Source of the DNA: Candidatus Latescibacterota bacterium
GTDB lineage: Bacteria > JAAXHH01
NCBI GenBank assembly: GCA_022823465.1
Contig: JAJEHX010000023.1
Location: forward strand, 17,793 to 81,792
Reading direction: 5' to 3'
DNA: 64,000 nt
Shown: positions 7,770 through 16,005 of the stretch, piece after piece
How positions within the stretch are numbered: position 1 is the first letter of the stretch
Layout: every line of letters starts with the position of its first letter
Position numbers and translations under genes: made by a program
The notes under the pieces: generated by a model
What the model saw: the letters and a program-made list of their open reading frames with translations, nothing else
The model's database searches: none
Told to the model about the DNA's origin: nothing

Positions 7770-8237
7770 ATGCGCGCCCTGATCATCCTGTTGTCGACCG
7801 GATGTTACGCCGGTTACACGCCCCGCGCGCCCGGCACGGCCGGCAGCTTGCTGGGACTCGGACTGGTCTGGGTGTTTTCCGGTCCCCTTGGCCTGTCCCT
7901 TCCCTACTACTTGCTGGTTACGGCGGTCCTGTTCCTCGTCGGCGTCTGGGTATCGGGCAGGGCCGAACCGCTGTTCGGACACGATGGGCCCGAGATCGTG
8001 ATCGACGAGATCACCGGGGTCCTGATCGTCTTCCTTGTTGTCTTTGCCGGTATGCGTTTCGACGTCATGACAGTCGTTGCCGGCTTCGTCCTCTTTCGCG
8101 TCCTGGACATATGGAAGCCCTTCCCCTGCGACCCGATGCAGCGTCTTCCCGGCGGCCTGGGGGTCATGATGGACGACGCCGTTGCCGCGGTCTACACCTG
8201 TCTCCTGCTGTTGCTCACCGGATGGCTCATGTTATGA
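7770..8237 (+). CDS. pgpA: Phosphatidylglycerophosphatase A
   Basis: Dephosphorylates phosphatidylglycerophosphate, the step after PgsA. The 155-residue membrane protein from ATG 7770 shows the PgpA pattern: GCYAGYTPRAPGTAGSLLGL, later GHDGPEIVIDEITGVL with conserved acidic residues, then FRVLDIWKPFPCDPMQRLPG and GVMMDDAVAAVY. Four hydrophobic segments are visible. It starts two bases after the pgsA stop and its stop overlaps the cinA start (ATGTTATGA), so the three are probably co-translated. Confidence 0.95.
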   Translation: MRALIILLSTGCYAGYTPRAPGTAGSLLGLGLVWVFSGPLGLSLPYYLLVTAVLFLVGVWVSGRAEPLFGHDGPEIVIDEITGVLIVFLVVFAGMRFDVMTVVAGFVLFRVLDIWKPFPCDPMQRLPGGLGVMMDDAVAAVYTCLLLLLTGWLML

Positions 8238-9487
8238 AATCCGCCGCGATCATCACGATCGGCGACGAGCTGCTATACGGTTCCGTGGTCGATACCAACG
8301 CCGCCTATATCGGCCAGCGCATGACGGAAGCCGGCATCGAACCGATATGTTCCATGACCGTGGGAGACGAGGGTCCCCGCATCGGCCAGGCCCTCGACGT
8401 CGTGTGCCGGCAGGCGGACGTGGTGCTCGTCACGGGCGGACTCGGACCGACCCACGACGACGTGACCAAGACGGTCATCGCGGAGGCGATCGGCCAGGAC
8501 CTGGTCTTTCATCCCGATATCCTGGACACGGTGGAAGCCATGTTCACCCAGCGTGGCATGGACATGCCGGAATCGAACCGTATCCAGGCCTATATGCCCA
8601 GGGACGCCGAGGTCCTGGACAACCCCGTCGGCACGGCGCCCGGTTTCCTGGTGCGCCACCACGAAGCGGCCGTTTTCGTCATGCCGGGCGTGCCCCGCGA
8701 GATGAAGAAGATGCTGAACGAGCAGGTCCTCCCCCGGCTGAAGGAGCGGGGCGCGGGCAGGGTCATCCTGCACCGGTGGATCCGCACGACGGGGATCGGC
8801 GAATCGAGTCTTTCCCAGATCATCGGCGATGTCATCGCGGAGGCGGAGGACGTCAAGATAGCCTCCCTGCCCCAGGAAACCGGCGTCAACCTGCGTCTCA
8901 CGGCCGAGGGAGGCAGCGAGGCAGAAGCCCGGCGGCGCATCGAGGCCGTCGAATCCAGGATGGTCGCACGGGCCGGCGAGCATATATACGGCATGGACGA
9001 CGATACCCTCGAAGAAGTGGTGGGACGCCTGCTCCGGGAAGCGGGTGCGACGGTGGCGATCGCCGAATCCTGCACCGGCGGTCTCGTGGCTTCCCGCATG
9101 ACCGACGTCCCGGGCAGTTCCGATTACCTGTTGGAGGGGGTCGTATCTTATAGCAATGCCGCGAAAATGGCGCGCCTGGAGGTGCCGGTCGGGACAATAG
9201 ACCGGCACGGTGCGGTCAGCGCGGAAACGGCGGCCGCCATGGCCCAGGGCGTGCGGCAAACCAGCGGCGCCGACTACGGCCTGTCCACGACCGGTGTCGC
9301 GGGGCCCGGCGGCGGGACGCCGGAAAAGCCCGTCGGCCTGGTCTACCTGGGTCTGGCCGCGTCGGATGGCGTCGTGACGCGGAAACTCATGCTGGGTCCG
9401 GACCGTCACGTGAACAAGACGCGGGCCGCCCTGGCCGCCCTGAACCTGCTCCGGCTCGTGCTCACCCGCGCCGCCGGGGGGAACTGA
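8234..9487 (+). CDS. cinA: CinA-family protein (competence/damage-inducible; NMN deamidase)
   Basis: A 417-residue two-domain protein. The N-terminal MoCF-type domain has IITIGDELLYGSVVDTNAAY and VTGGLGPTHDDVTKTVIAEA, associated with ADP-ribose pyrophosphatase activity in characterised members. The C-terminal domain has AIAESCTGGLVASRMTDVPG and STTGVAGPGGGTPEKPVGLV, the nicotinamide-mononucleotide deamidase module. The start ATG 8234 overlaps the pgpA stop. Both domains look intact. Confidence 0.95.
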   Translation: MKSAAIITIGDELLYGSVVDTNAAYIGQRMTEAGIEPICSMTVGDEGPRIGQALDVVCRQADVVLVTGGLGPTHDDVTKTVIAEAIGQDLVFHPDILDTVEAMFTQRGMDMPESNRIQAYMPRDAEVLDNPVGTAPGFLVRHHEAAVFVMPGVPREMKKMLNEQVLPRLKERGAGRVILHRWIRTTGIGESSLSQIIGDVIAEAEDVKIASLPQETGVNLRLTAEGGSEAEARRRIEAVESRMVARAGEHIYGMDDDTLEEVVGRLLREAGATVAIAESCTGGLVASRMTDVPGSSDYLLEGVVSYSNAAKMARLEVPVGTIDRHGAVSAETAAAMAQGVRQTSGADYGLSTTGVAGPGGGTPEKPVGLVYLGLAASDGVVTRKLMLGPDRHVNKTRAALAALNLLRLVLTRAAGGN

Positions 9488-9537
9488 ACGCGCCGCCGGG
9501 AACTTGAAGACCCGCTGGCGCCGTAGAAAGGCTATCG

Positions 9538-10092
9538 ATGCGCACGTTCATTGCCGTGGAAGTACCGGACACCATAAAAGACCGGATCGCGGAGCTGGAA
9601 AATCGACTAAAGGGTACAGGAACCGATGTCAAGTGGGTCGAGCCGGGTAATATCCACATCACGCTGAAGTTTCTTGGCAATGTCGAGACGCACCAGCCGG
9701 CAACGATACGGGACGGACTGTGCGAAGCCCTGGATCCCATATGCCCCTTCGCCCTGGCCCTCGGACGCGTAGGCGCTTTCCCGGACCTGAACCGGCCCCG
9801 CGTCTTCTGGGTTTCTGTCGGTGAGGGCAGGGACGAACTGACCGCCATGCAGCACCGCATCGAAACCGAATTGCACGCCCGCGGCTTCGTCCGCGAGGAA
9901 CGGCCCTTTTCGCCCCACCTGACCATCGGCCGGGTACGGTCGCCCCGGGGCCTGGCAAAGCTGACGGAACTGGTCCGGAGCACGGAGTTCGAGACCGAAC
10001 CGTTCCCGGTGATGCGCGTGGCGGTGGTGAAGAGCGACCTGAAACCGGACGGACCGGTCTACACGGTCATCGATCACGTCGAACTGGATTGA
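9538..10092 (+). CDS. thpR: RNA 2',3'-cyclic phosphodiesterase (2'-5' RNA ligase family)
   Basis: A 2H-phosphoesterase that opens 2',3'-cyclic phosphates on RNA, acting in tRNA metabolism or repair. The 184-residue protein begins MRTFIAVEVPDTIKDRIAEL and carries the two diagnostic HxT motifs, NIHITLKFLG and PHLTIGRV. Length is typical. It is commonly found between cinA and recA; here the next gene is recX directly. Confidence 0.94.
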   Translation: MRTFIAVEVPDTIKDRIAELENRLKGTGTDVKWVEPGNIHITLKFLGNVETHQPATIRDGLCEALDPICPFALALGRVGAFPDLNRPRVFWVSVGEGRDELTAMQHRIETELHARGFVREERPFSPHLTIGRVRSPRGLAKLTELVRSTEFETEPFPVMRVAVVKSDLKPDGPVYTVIDHVELD

Positions 10093-10094
10093 CC

Positions 10095-10745
10095 ATGCCG
10101 ACCATTACGGATATCAGCAAACCGGGAAGCGGAAAGCGTCGGGAACGCAAGGTCACGATTGACGACGGGCGCGTCCTGACGATTACGGAAGAGACCTATG
10201 TCCGCTTCAATCTGGCCGGCGGCCAGGCGATGGACGCAGAACGACTGCGGGATGTGGAACTGGCCGACGGCGTAGCCCGGGCCATGATGGAAGCCCACCG
10301 GCTCATCGACCATCGCATGCGCACCCGGCACGAACTGGCGGCGAGACTCAGGTCCCGGGGCCGGCCGGAAGACGTCATCGCGGTGGTGCTGGACCGGCTC
10401 GAGAACGTGGGATTGATCGACGATGGACGCTTCGCCCGCCAGTGGATCGACGAACGCCTCCGAAGCCGTCCGGTCGGCCTGTCCCTGCTGCGCCGGGAGT
10501 TGAGGCAGAAGGGGATCGACGCCGGAATCGTCGAAACCGCCCTCGAGGAAAGTGCATCCGGCGAAGGGGAAACGGACAGGGCCTGCGAGGCGCTTCGCCG
10601 GCAGACCTATCGATACGCCCGCCTCGACCGCGCCGCGGCACACCGGCGCATGGTCGCCTTCCTGGGACGGCGGGGGTTCAGGCAGGATGTCATTTATCAC
10701 GTCGTCCATCGCGTGCTGGACGAGATGGCGGAGTCCGGAAATTGA
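10095..10745 (+). CDS. recX: Regulatory protein RecX
   Basis: Modulates RecA filament growth. The 216-residue protein has an N-terminal extension of about 60 residues, then the three-helix RecX repeats: ALIDHRMRTRHELAARLRSRG-like, VLDRLENVGLIDDGRFARQW, RPVGLSLLRRELRQKGID and MVAFLGRRGFRQDVIYHVV. ATG 10095 follows the thpR stop by two bases; a TTG at 10089 overlapping that stop is an alternative. Its 3' end overlaps the alaS start. recA itself is not next door, unlike in many bacteria. Confidence 0.9.
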   Translation: MPTITDISKPGSGKRRERKVTIDDGRVLTITEETYVRFNLAGGQAMDAERLRDVELADGVARAMMEAHRLIDHRMRTRHELAARLRSRGRPEDVIAVVLDRLENVGLIDDGRFARQWIDERLRSRPVGLSLLRRELRQKGIDAGIVETALEESASGEGETDRACEALRRQTYRYARLDRAAAHRRMVAFLGRRGFRQDVIYHVVHRVLDEMAESGN

Positions 10746-13387
10746 CCGGAGCCGAACTGCGCAGATCGTTTACGGGCTTTTTTGCCGACCGCGACCATAC
10801 CGTCGTGCCGAGCGCCAGCGTGGTGCCCTGGGACGATCCCACGCTGCTTTTTACGAACGCGGGGATGAACCAGTTCAAGGACGTTTTCCTGGGACGGAGC
10901 ACCCGGGACTACGTGCGCGCGGTGGATTACCAGAAGTGCATGCGGGCCGGGGGTAAGCACAACGACCTGGAGGACGTGGGCAGATCGCCCATCCACCAGA
11001 CCTTCTTCGAAATGCTGGGCAACTGGTCCTTCGGCGACTACTACAAGGAAGAAGCCATTGTCTGGGCCTGGGAATTGCTGACCGAAGTGTGGAAACTGCC
11101 CGCCGACCGGCTCTGGGCATCCGTGTTCCGGGAAGACGACGAAGCCGAACTGCTCTGGCAGCGGCACACCGGCGTTCCGGCCGGCCGCATACTCCGTTTC
11201 GACGAAAAGGACAACTTCTGGGAGATGGGCGAGACCGGTCCCTGCGGTCCCAACTCGGAAATCCACTACGACCTGGGACCGGAACGGTGCGATCGGGGAG
11301 ACGACCCGGGCCATGTCTGCGAAGTCAACGGGGACTGCGTGCGATACGTGGAGATCTGGAACCTGGTCTTTATCCAGTACGACCGGGGAACCGACGGCGC
11401 GCTGACCACCCTGCCCGCCCGCCACGTGGATACCGGGATGGGATTCGAACGCGTGCTCAGCATCCTGCAGGGCGTGGATTCGAACTACGAGACCGACGTG
11501 TTCCAGCCGCTGATGAATCACATCGGCGAACTGTCGGAACATCCTTACGCTGAGGGAGATACGGCCGTGGCCTACCGCGTGCTCGCCGATCACGTCCGGG
11601 CCCTTGCTTTCGCCATTGCCGACGGCGCCCTGCCCTCCAATGAAGGGCGCGGCTACGTCCTGCGCCGGATCCTTCGCCGCGCGGCGCGATATGGCCGCAC
11701 GCTCGGACTGACCGATCCCTTCCTCCACCGGCTTGTGTCGACGCTTACGGATCAGATGGGCGGAGCCTACCCTGAACTCCCGGTCGCAAGTGAGAAAGTG
11801 CAGACCGTGGTCCGGTCCGAGGAGGAAGCCTTCGGCCGCACGCTCGACAACGGGCTTGAACTCTTTGAGGGCATGGTGGAAAGGGCCGAGACGGAAGGGC
11901 GGCGCAAGATTCGGGGCGAAGAGGCCTTCAAGTTATACGATACGTACGGCTTTCCCCTGGACCTGACGCAACTTATGGCCGGCGAACGGGGCCTGACCGT
12001 GGACCTCGCCGGATTCGAGACAGAGATGGAGGCGCAGCGGACGCGGTCCAGAGTCGGCGGGAAGGCGGTCGATGCTAGGGCGACCGGAGTTGCCGGCCGG
12101 GCGGCGGGTGCATCGCCGGGTAAGGCCTCCGAACCGACCCGTTTCGTCGGCTACGAAACGCTTTCATCAGACCGAACCGCTGTTGTCGCCTGTGCAGATG
12201 GGGACGTCGTCCTCGCTGAAACGCCCTTCTACGGGGAATCGGGCGGACAGGTAGGCGACACCGGCTGGCTGGAGACGGAGTCGGGCGACCGGATCGCCGT
12301 GCTGGACGCCACGCGCGAGGGCGATATCGTCATTCACCAGTGCGATCCGGACGGCGCCTCGGGGCTCGAACCCGGGACGGCTGTGGCCGCGCACGTCGAC
12401 GAGGCCCGCAGACAGTCCATCATGCGGAACCACACGGCGACCCACCTTCTCCACGCCGTGCTACGGGAAACTCTGGGCGCGCACGTGGAACAGCGGGGAT
12501 CCGTGGTCGACCCGGGCCGGCTTCGTTTCGACTTCGCCCATTTCGGCGCCGTCACCCGGGACGAGCTGGACGCCATCGAGCGCAGAGTCAACGAGCTCGT
12601 ATTGCGGAACATCGGCGTCGAGTGGTTCGAAACCGACCTCGAAGACGCCAGGAGCCGGGGCGCCATGGCGCTCTTCACGGAAAAATACGACGACCGGGTG
12701 CGCGTGGTTCGCATCGGGGACGTGAGCATGGAGCTTTGCGGGGGCACCCACCTGGGCGCGACGGGCGGGATCGGTATGTTCCGGCTGGTCCGGGAATCGG
12801 GCATCGCCGCCGGCGAACGGCGCATCGAGGCCCTGACCGGTACCGCCGCGTACGAAGCCGTCAAGCGGGACGAAGACCTCATCGCCGAGACCGCGGAGAC
12901 CCTCAGGTGCGAGCCCGACGACCTGGCGAAGCGGGCGGGAGACCTGAACGCGCGGGTCCGTGAACTCGAACGGCACGTCCGCGATATGAGTGCGGATTCC
13001 GCGCGAAACTGGATCGACGACCTGGTCGGCGCCGCCGTGGACGCAGGCGGCGTCTCCGTGGCCGCGGGCCGCGTGGCCTGTCCGGACATCGATACCCTGC
13101 GCGCCATGGGAGACATGGTGCGCGAACGGCTCTCCGGCGCCGCGGTGGGCGTACTCTTCGCAAGCTTCGATGAACGGCCGGTCTGCATAGTCGTGGCCAC
13201 CGATGCCGCAATCTCCGGGCACGGACTCCACGCGGGCAGGCTGGCGCGGGACGTGGCCGCATTCATCGGCGGCGGCGGCGGCGGGAAAGCCCACATGGCG
13301 CAGGCCGGGGGGAAGGACGCGTCCCGGATCGATGAAGCCGTGGCGCAGGCGCCCGGTGTGGTCGGGAACCACCTGCGAAGCACCTGA
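10742..13387 (+). CDS. alaS: Alanine--tRNA ligase
   Basis: Charges tRNA-Ala and edits Ser/Gly misacylation. From a TTG start at 10742, which overlaps the recX stop (TTGA), the protein has 881 residues and begins MTGAELRRSFTGFFADRDHT, matching the family N-terminus; no ATG fits. Landmarks: TNAGMNQFKDVFLG, GGKHNDLEDVG and FFEMLGNWSFGDY in the catalytic domain; NHTATHLLHAVLR and CGGTHLGATG, the zinc/editing site; C-terminal GGGGGGKAHMAQAGG typical of the C-Ala domain. An Ala/Gly-rich insertion sits at about residues 440-465. GGAG lies at a sensible distance upstream of the TTG. Confidence 0.96.
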   Translation: MTGAELRRSFTGFFADRDHTVVPSASVVPWDDPTLLFTNAGMNQFKDVFLGRSTRDYVRAVDYQKCMRAGGKHNDLEDVGRSPIHQTFFEMLGNWSFGDYYKEEAIVWAWELLTEVWKLPADRLWASVFREDDEAELLWQRHTGVPAGRILRFDEKDNFWEMGETGPCGPNSEIHYDLGPERCDRGDDPGHVCEVNGDCVRYVEIWNLVFIQYDRGTDGALTTLPARHVDTGMGFERVLSILQGVDSNYETDVFQPLMNHIGELSEHPYAEGDTAVAYRVLADHVRALAFAIADGALPSNEGRGYVLRRILRRAARYGRTLGLTDPFLHRLVSTLTDQMGGAYPELPVASEKVQTVVRSEEEAFGRTLDNGLELFEGMVERAETEGRRKIRGEEAFKLYDTYGFPLDLTQLMAGERGLTVDLAGFETEMEAQRTRSRVGGKAVDARATGVAGRAAGASPGKASEPTRFVGYETLSSDRTAVVACADGDVVLAETPFYGESGGQVGDTGWLETESGDRIAVLDATREGDIVIHQCDPDGASGLEPGTAVAAHVDEARRQSIMRNHTATHLLHAVLRETLGAHVEQRGSVVDPGRLRFDFAHFGAVTRDELDAIERRVNELVLRNIGVEWFETDLEDARSRGAMALFTEKYDDRVRVVRIGDVSMELCGGTHLGATGGIGMFRLVRESGIAAGERRIEALTGTAAYEAVKRDEDLIAETAETLRCEPDDLAKRAGDLNARVRELERHVRDMSADSARNWIDDLVGAAVDAGGVSVAAGRVACPDIDTLRAMGDMVRERLSGAAVGVLFASFDERPVCIVVATDAAISGHGLHAGRLARDVAAFIGGGGGGKAHMAQAGGKDASRIDEAVAQAPGVVGNHLRST

Positions 13388-13414
13388 CCGGCTGGCAACT
13401 TGAAGAGGCCGGAC

Positions 13415-13517
13415 GCCCAGGTCGCGGGACCCCGGCCGCATGCGTCGACGACGACTCAGGCCCAGGTCGCGGGACCCCGGCCGCACGCGTCCCGCACGCG
13501 TCTACGACGACTCGGGC
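13415..13517 (+). repeat. 45-bp direct repeat between alaS and the RfbD-like gene
   Basis: GCCCAGGTCGCGGGACCCCG and the bases after it occur at 13415 and again at 13460, giving two adjacent copies of a 45-bp unit. The second copy has an internal 11-bp duplication (CCGCACGCGTC), so it spans about 58 bp. It lies in the non-coding gap before ATG 13538. Function unknown; no clear hairpin or promoter was seen. Confidence 0.8.
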
Positions 13518-13537
13518 TAAATGATCGGCACGGATTC

Positions 13538-14422
13538 ATGCGCATTCTCATAACCGGCGCTCGCGGGCAACTGGGCACGGACCTGCGGCGTTCGCTGCCG
13601 GGACACGAGCTCGTTCCCTGTACCCGGGATGAACTCGACGTCACCGAAAAGCACCGGGTATACGGCCTGTTGAAAGACCACCGGCCCGACGCGGTGATCA
13701 ATACCGCCGCGTATCACCGGGTCGACGAATGCGAGTCGCATCCCGACCGGACATTCGCCGTCAACGCCTTCGGACCCTGGCACCTGGCCGCGGCCTGCCG
13801 CATGTACGAGGCGAAACTGGTGCATATCAGCACGAATTTCGTCTTCGGCGGCGAGGCGGACCGGCCCTATGCGGAAGATGACCTGCCTCTGCCCCTGAAC
13901 GTGTACGGCACGGCCAAGCTGTCCGGGGAACACCTGGTTCGGTCGACCTGGGACCGCCATTTCATCATCCGGACCACCGGCCTGTTCGGCCTTTCCGGCG
14001 GAGGTGGAAAAGGATACAACTTCATCGAGGCCATGATCCGTGCGGGCATGGAAAGACGGGAGGTGGTCGTGGTAAGCGACCAGGTGATGGCGCCCACGGC
14101 GACGGCGGACCTGGCCCGGGCGCTGGCGGAACTCGTTACAACCGATGCATACGGCACGTACCATGTGACCAGCGGCGGCGCGTGCTCCTACTTCGAGTTC
14201 GCCCGGACCATCTACCGGAAGACGGGGATCGACGCGGCGGTGAAACCCACGTCCACCGAAGCCTACGGCGCGCCGGCCGTACGGCCCCTGTACACGGTGC
14301 TGGACAACGGCCGGTTCCGGTCCCTGGGCCTCGCGGCGAAGATGCCCCCCTGGGAAGACGCCCTGGACGGCTACCTGGCGCAACGGGCCGGCGGCGACGG
14401 AACGATCGGCATGAGCCCATGA
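13538..14422 (+). CDS. dTDP-4-dehydrorhamnose reductase family (RmlD/RfbD-like) protein
   Basis: An extended short-chain dehydrogenase, predicted to reduce a nucleotide-linked 4-keto sugar with NAD(P)H. The 294-residue protein begins MRILITGARGQLGTDLRRSL (GxxGxxG dinucleotide site), has DAVINTAAYHRVDECE, the YxxxK catalytic pair in YGTAKLSGEHLV, and HISTNFVFGG. ATG 13538 starts right at the Rossmann strand; an upstream in-frame ATG would translate the 45-bp repeat and is rejected. Its stop overlaps the kinase start (ATGA), so the pair is co-translated. Whether the product is dTDP-rhamnose or a heptose derivative is open. Confidence 0.87.
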   Translation: MRILITGARGQLGTDLRRSLPGHELVPCTRDELDVTEKHRVYGLLKDHRPDAVINTAAYHRVDECESHPDRTFAVNAFGPWHLAAACRMYEAKLVHISTNFVFGGEADRPYAEDDLPLPLNVYGTAKLSGEHLVRSTWDRHFIIRTTGLFGLSGGGGKGYNFIEAMIRAGMERREVVVVSDQVMAPTATADLARALAELVTTDAYGTYHVTSGGACSYFEFARTIYRKTGIDAAVKPTSTEAYGAPAVRPLYTVLDNGRFRSLGLAAKMPPWEDALDGYLAQRAGGDGTIGMSP

Positions 14423-15393
14423 TCATTACCCAGACGCCCCTGCGCATCAGTTTCGCCGGCGGGCTCACGGATTTCGCCGATTTCTACACGCGGGAAGACG
14501 GCCTGGTCGTCAGCGCGGCCATCGACAAGTACATCTTCGTCATCATCAACGAACGGTTCGACGACCGGATCTACATCAACTATTCGAAGCGGGAGGCCGT
14601 CGATCATCCCGACGAGATCGAACACGATCTGATCCGGGAGGCCCTGCGTCTCACCGGCGTGACCCGGGGCGTGGAAATCACGACGCTGACGGACATCCCC
14701 TCCGAAGGATCGGGCCTGGGGTCTTCAAGCAGCATTACGGTGGGCCTGCTGAACGCCCTGTATACCTACTGCGGCAATCCGCAGCCAACGGAGAAACTGG
14801 CGCGGGACGCCTGCAAGATCGAGATCGAGCGGTGCGGCCAGCCCATCGGGAAACAGGACCAGTACATCGCGGCCTACGGCGGCCTGCGCGGGTTCACTTT
14901 CACGCCCGGCGGCGTGGAGGTGGAACGTCTGGGCCTTGCAAACGGCCATACGGAACGGCTGAGCGACAGCCTGATGCTGTTCTTCACCAACAAGACGCGT
15001 AAGGCGGAAACCGTACTGCGCGAGCAGAAGGCGAATATGACCACCAAGTTCGCCCTCCTGAAAGAGATCAGGTCCGTGGCGGAAAGCACGCGGGAAGCCC
15101 TCGCCTCAGGGTGCGTCGACCGCATGGGCGAATTGCTGGACCGGGGCTGGACGTGGAAGTACAGGATGTCCGGCCTGGTGAGCAACGCCGAGATCGACTC
15201 CATGTACCGGAAGGCCAGGGACGCCGGCGCCACGGGCGGCAAGGTATGCGGCGCGGGCGGCGGCGGCTTCCTGCTCCTGTTCTGTCCGCTACCGTCCCAG
15301 CCCCTGGTCCGCGAAGCGCTTTCCGATTACAGGGAACTGCCCTTCAACCTGGAACGGGACGGCACCAGGGTGATCTTCAACATGCGGAGGTAG
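14419..15393 (+). CDS. GHMP kinase, D-glycero-alpha-D-manno-heptose 7-phosphate kinase-like
   Basis: A 324-residue GHMP-family sugar kinase. It starts MIITQTPLRISFAGGLTDFA, the N-terminus typical of HddA-type kinases, and has the ATP loop GSGLGSSSSITVGLL, GQPIGKQDQYIAAYGGLRGF, and the C-terminal GGKVCGAGGGGFLL motif. HddA phosphorylates heptose 7-phosphate at C1 for GDP-heptose synthesis. Overlap with the reductase upstream and a GmhA-like isomerase downstream supports a heptose role. No gmhB or nucleotidyltransferase gene is adjacent. Confidence 0.87.
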   Translation: MIITQTPLRISFAGGLTDFADFYTREDGLVVSAAIDKYIFVIINERFDDRIYINYSKREAVDHPDEIEHDLIREALRLTGVTRGVEITTLTDIPSEGSGLGSSSSITVGLLNALYTYCGNPQPTEKLARDACKIEIERCGQPIGKQDQYIAAYGGLRGFTFTPGGVEVERLGLANGHTERLSDSLMLFFTNKTRKAETVLREQKANMTTKFALLKEIRSVAESTREALASGCVDRMGELLDRGWTWKYRMSGLVSNAEIDSMYRKARDAGATGGKVCGAGGGGFLLLFCPLPSQPLVREALSDYRELPFNLERDGTRVIFNMRR

Positions 15394-15400
15394 GCATCGA

Positions 15401-15476
15401 ATGATCCGCGAATACCTCGACCGGAGGCGGGAGGTCTGATGATCCGCGAATACCTCGACTGGACGCGGGAGGTCTG
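15401..15476 (+). repeat. 38-bp tandem duplication of the gmhA start region
   Basis: The 38 bp from 15401 (ATGATCCGCGAATACCTCGA...) recur at 15439 with three mismatches. The second copy is the 5' end of the sugar isomerase gene. Because 38 is not a multiple of three, the first copy reads as a 12-codon frame ending TGATG, with its stop overlapping the true ATG at 15439. Confidence 0.9.
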
Positions 15477-16005
15477 CGGCCGGATCGAACCCCGTGAAGT
15501 GCAGGCCCTGATCGACCTCCTGATGGAGGCCCGGAAGAACGGCAAGGGCATCTTCGTCATCGGGAACGGCGGCAGCGCGGCGACGGCTTCCCATCTCGCC
15601 GTGGACCTGGGCAAGGGCACGCTGCGCGGCACAGAGGATCGGCCCCGGTTCCGGGTCAACAGCCTGACGGACAACCTGCCCTACGTCACGGCGTGGGCCA
15701 ACGACTTCGACTACGACCTGGTCTTCGAACAGCAGTTGCGCAATCTCGGCGGACCCGGGGACGTGGTCATCGGCATCAGCGCGTCGGGGAACAGCCCCAA
15801 CGTGGTCCGCGCCATGGAATACGCCCGCTCGGCCGGGATGGTTCCGGCCGCGATGACGGGATTCTCCGGCGGGAAGCTGAAGGACCTGGCCGATCATTCG
15901 GTCCACGTCCCCGTGGACGACTACGGCATGGCGGAAAACATGCACATGATCATCGTCCATATCATCATCACGCAGACCACGGCCCGCGTAGCGAACGGCG
16001 AATGA
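15439..16005 (+). CDS. gmhA: SIS-domain sugar isomerase, GmhA-like (sedoheptulose 7-phosphate isomerase)
   Basis: Predicted to convert sedoheptulose 7-phosphate to D-glycero-D-manno-heptose 7-phosphate, the substrate of the kinase encoded just upstream. The 188-residue single SIS domain has GNGGSAATASHLAVDLGKG, NDFDYDLVFEQQL, and the phosphosugar-binding GISASGNSPNVVRAMEYA, then a C-terminal AENMHMIIVHII, all GmhA-like. The start is ATG 15439; a near-identical ATG at 15401 is in another frame and stops after 12 codons. The stop overlaps the ispE start. Other SIS isomerases remain possible. Confidence 0.87.
   Translation: MIREYLDWTREVCGRIEPREVQALIDLLMEARKNGKGIFVIGNGGSAATASHLAVDLGKGTLRGTEDRPRFRVNSLTDNLPYVTAWANDFDYDLVFEQQLRNLGGPGDVVIGISASGNSPNVVRAMEYARSAGMVPAAMTGFSGGKLKDLADHSVHVPVDDYGMAENMHMIIVHIIITQTTARVANGE

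Noticed and set aside
15401..15439. A 12-codon upstream frame as a true regulatory leader-peptide gene
   Set aside because: It is a tandem copy of the gmhA start; no attenuator structure or codon bias supports a leader role, so it is listed only as a repeat and a finding.
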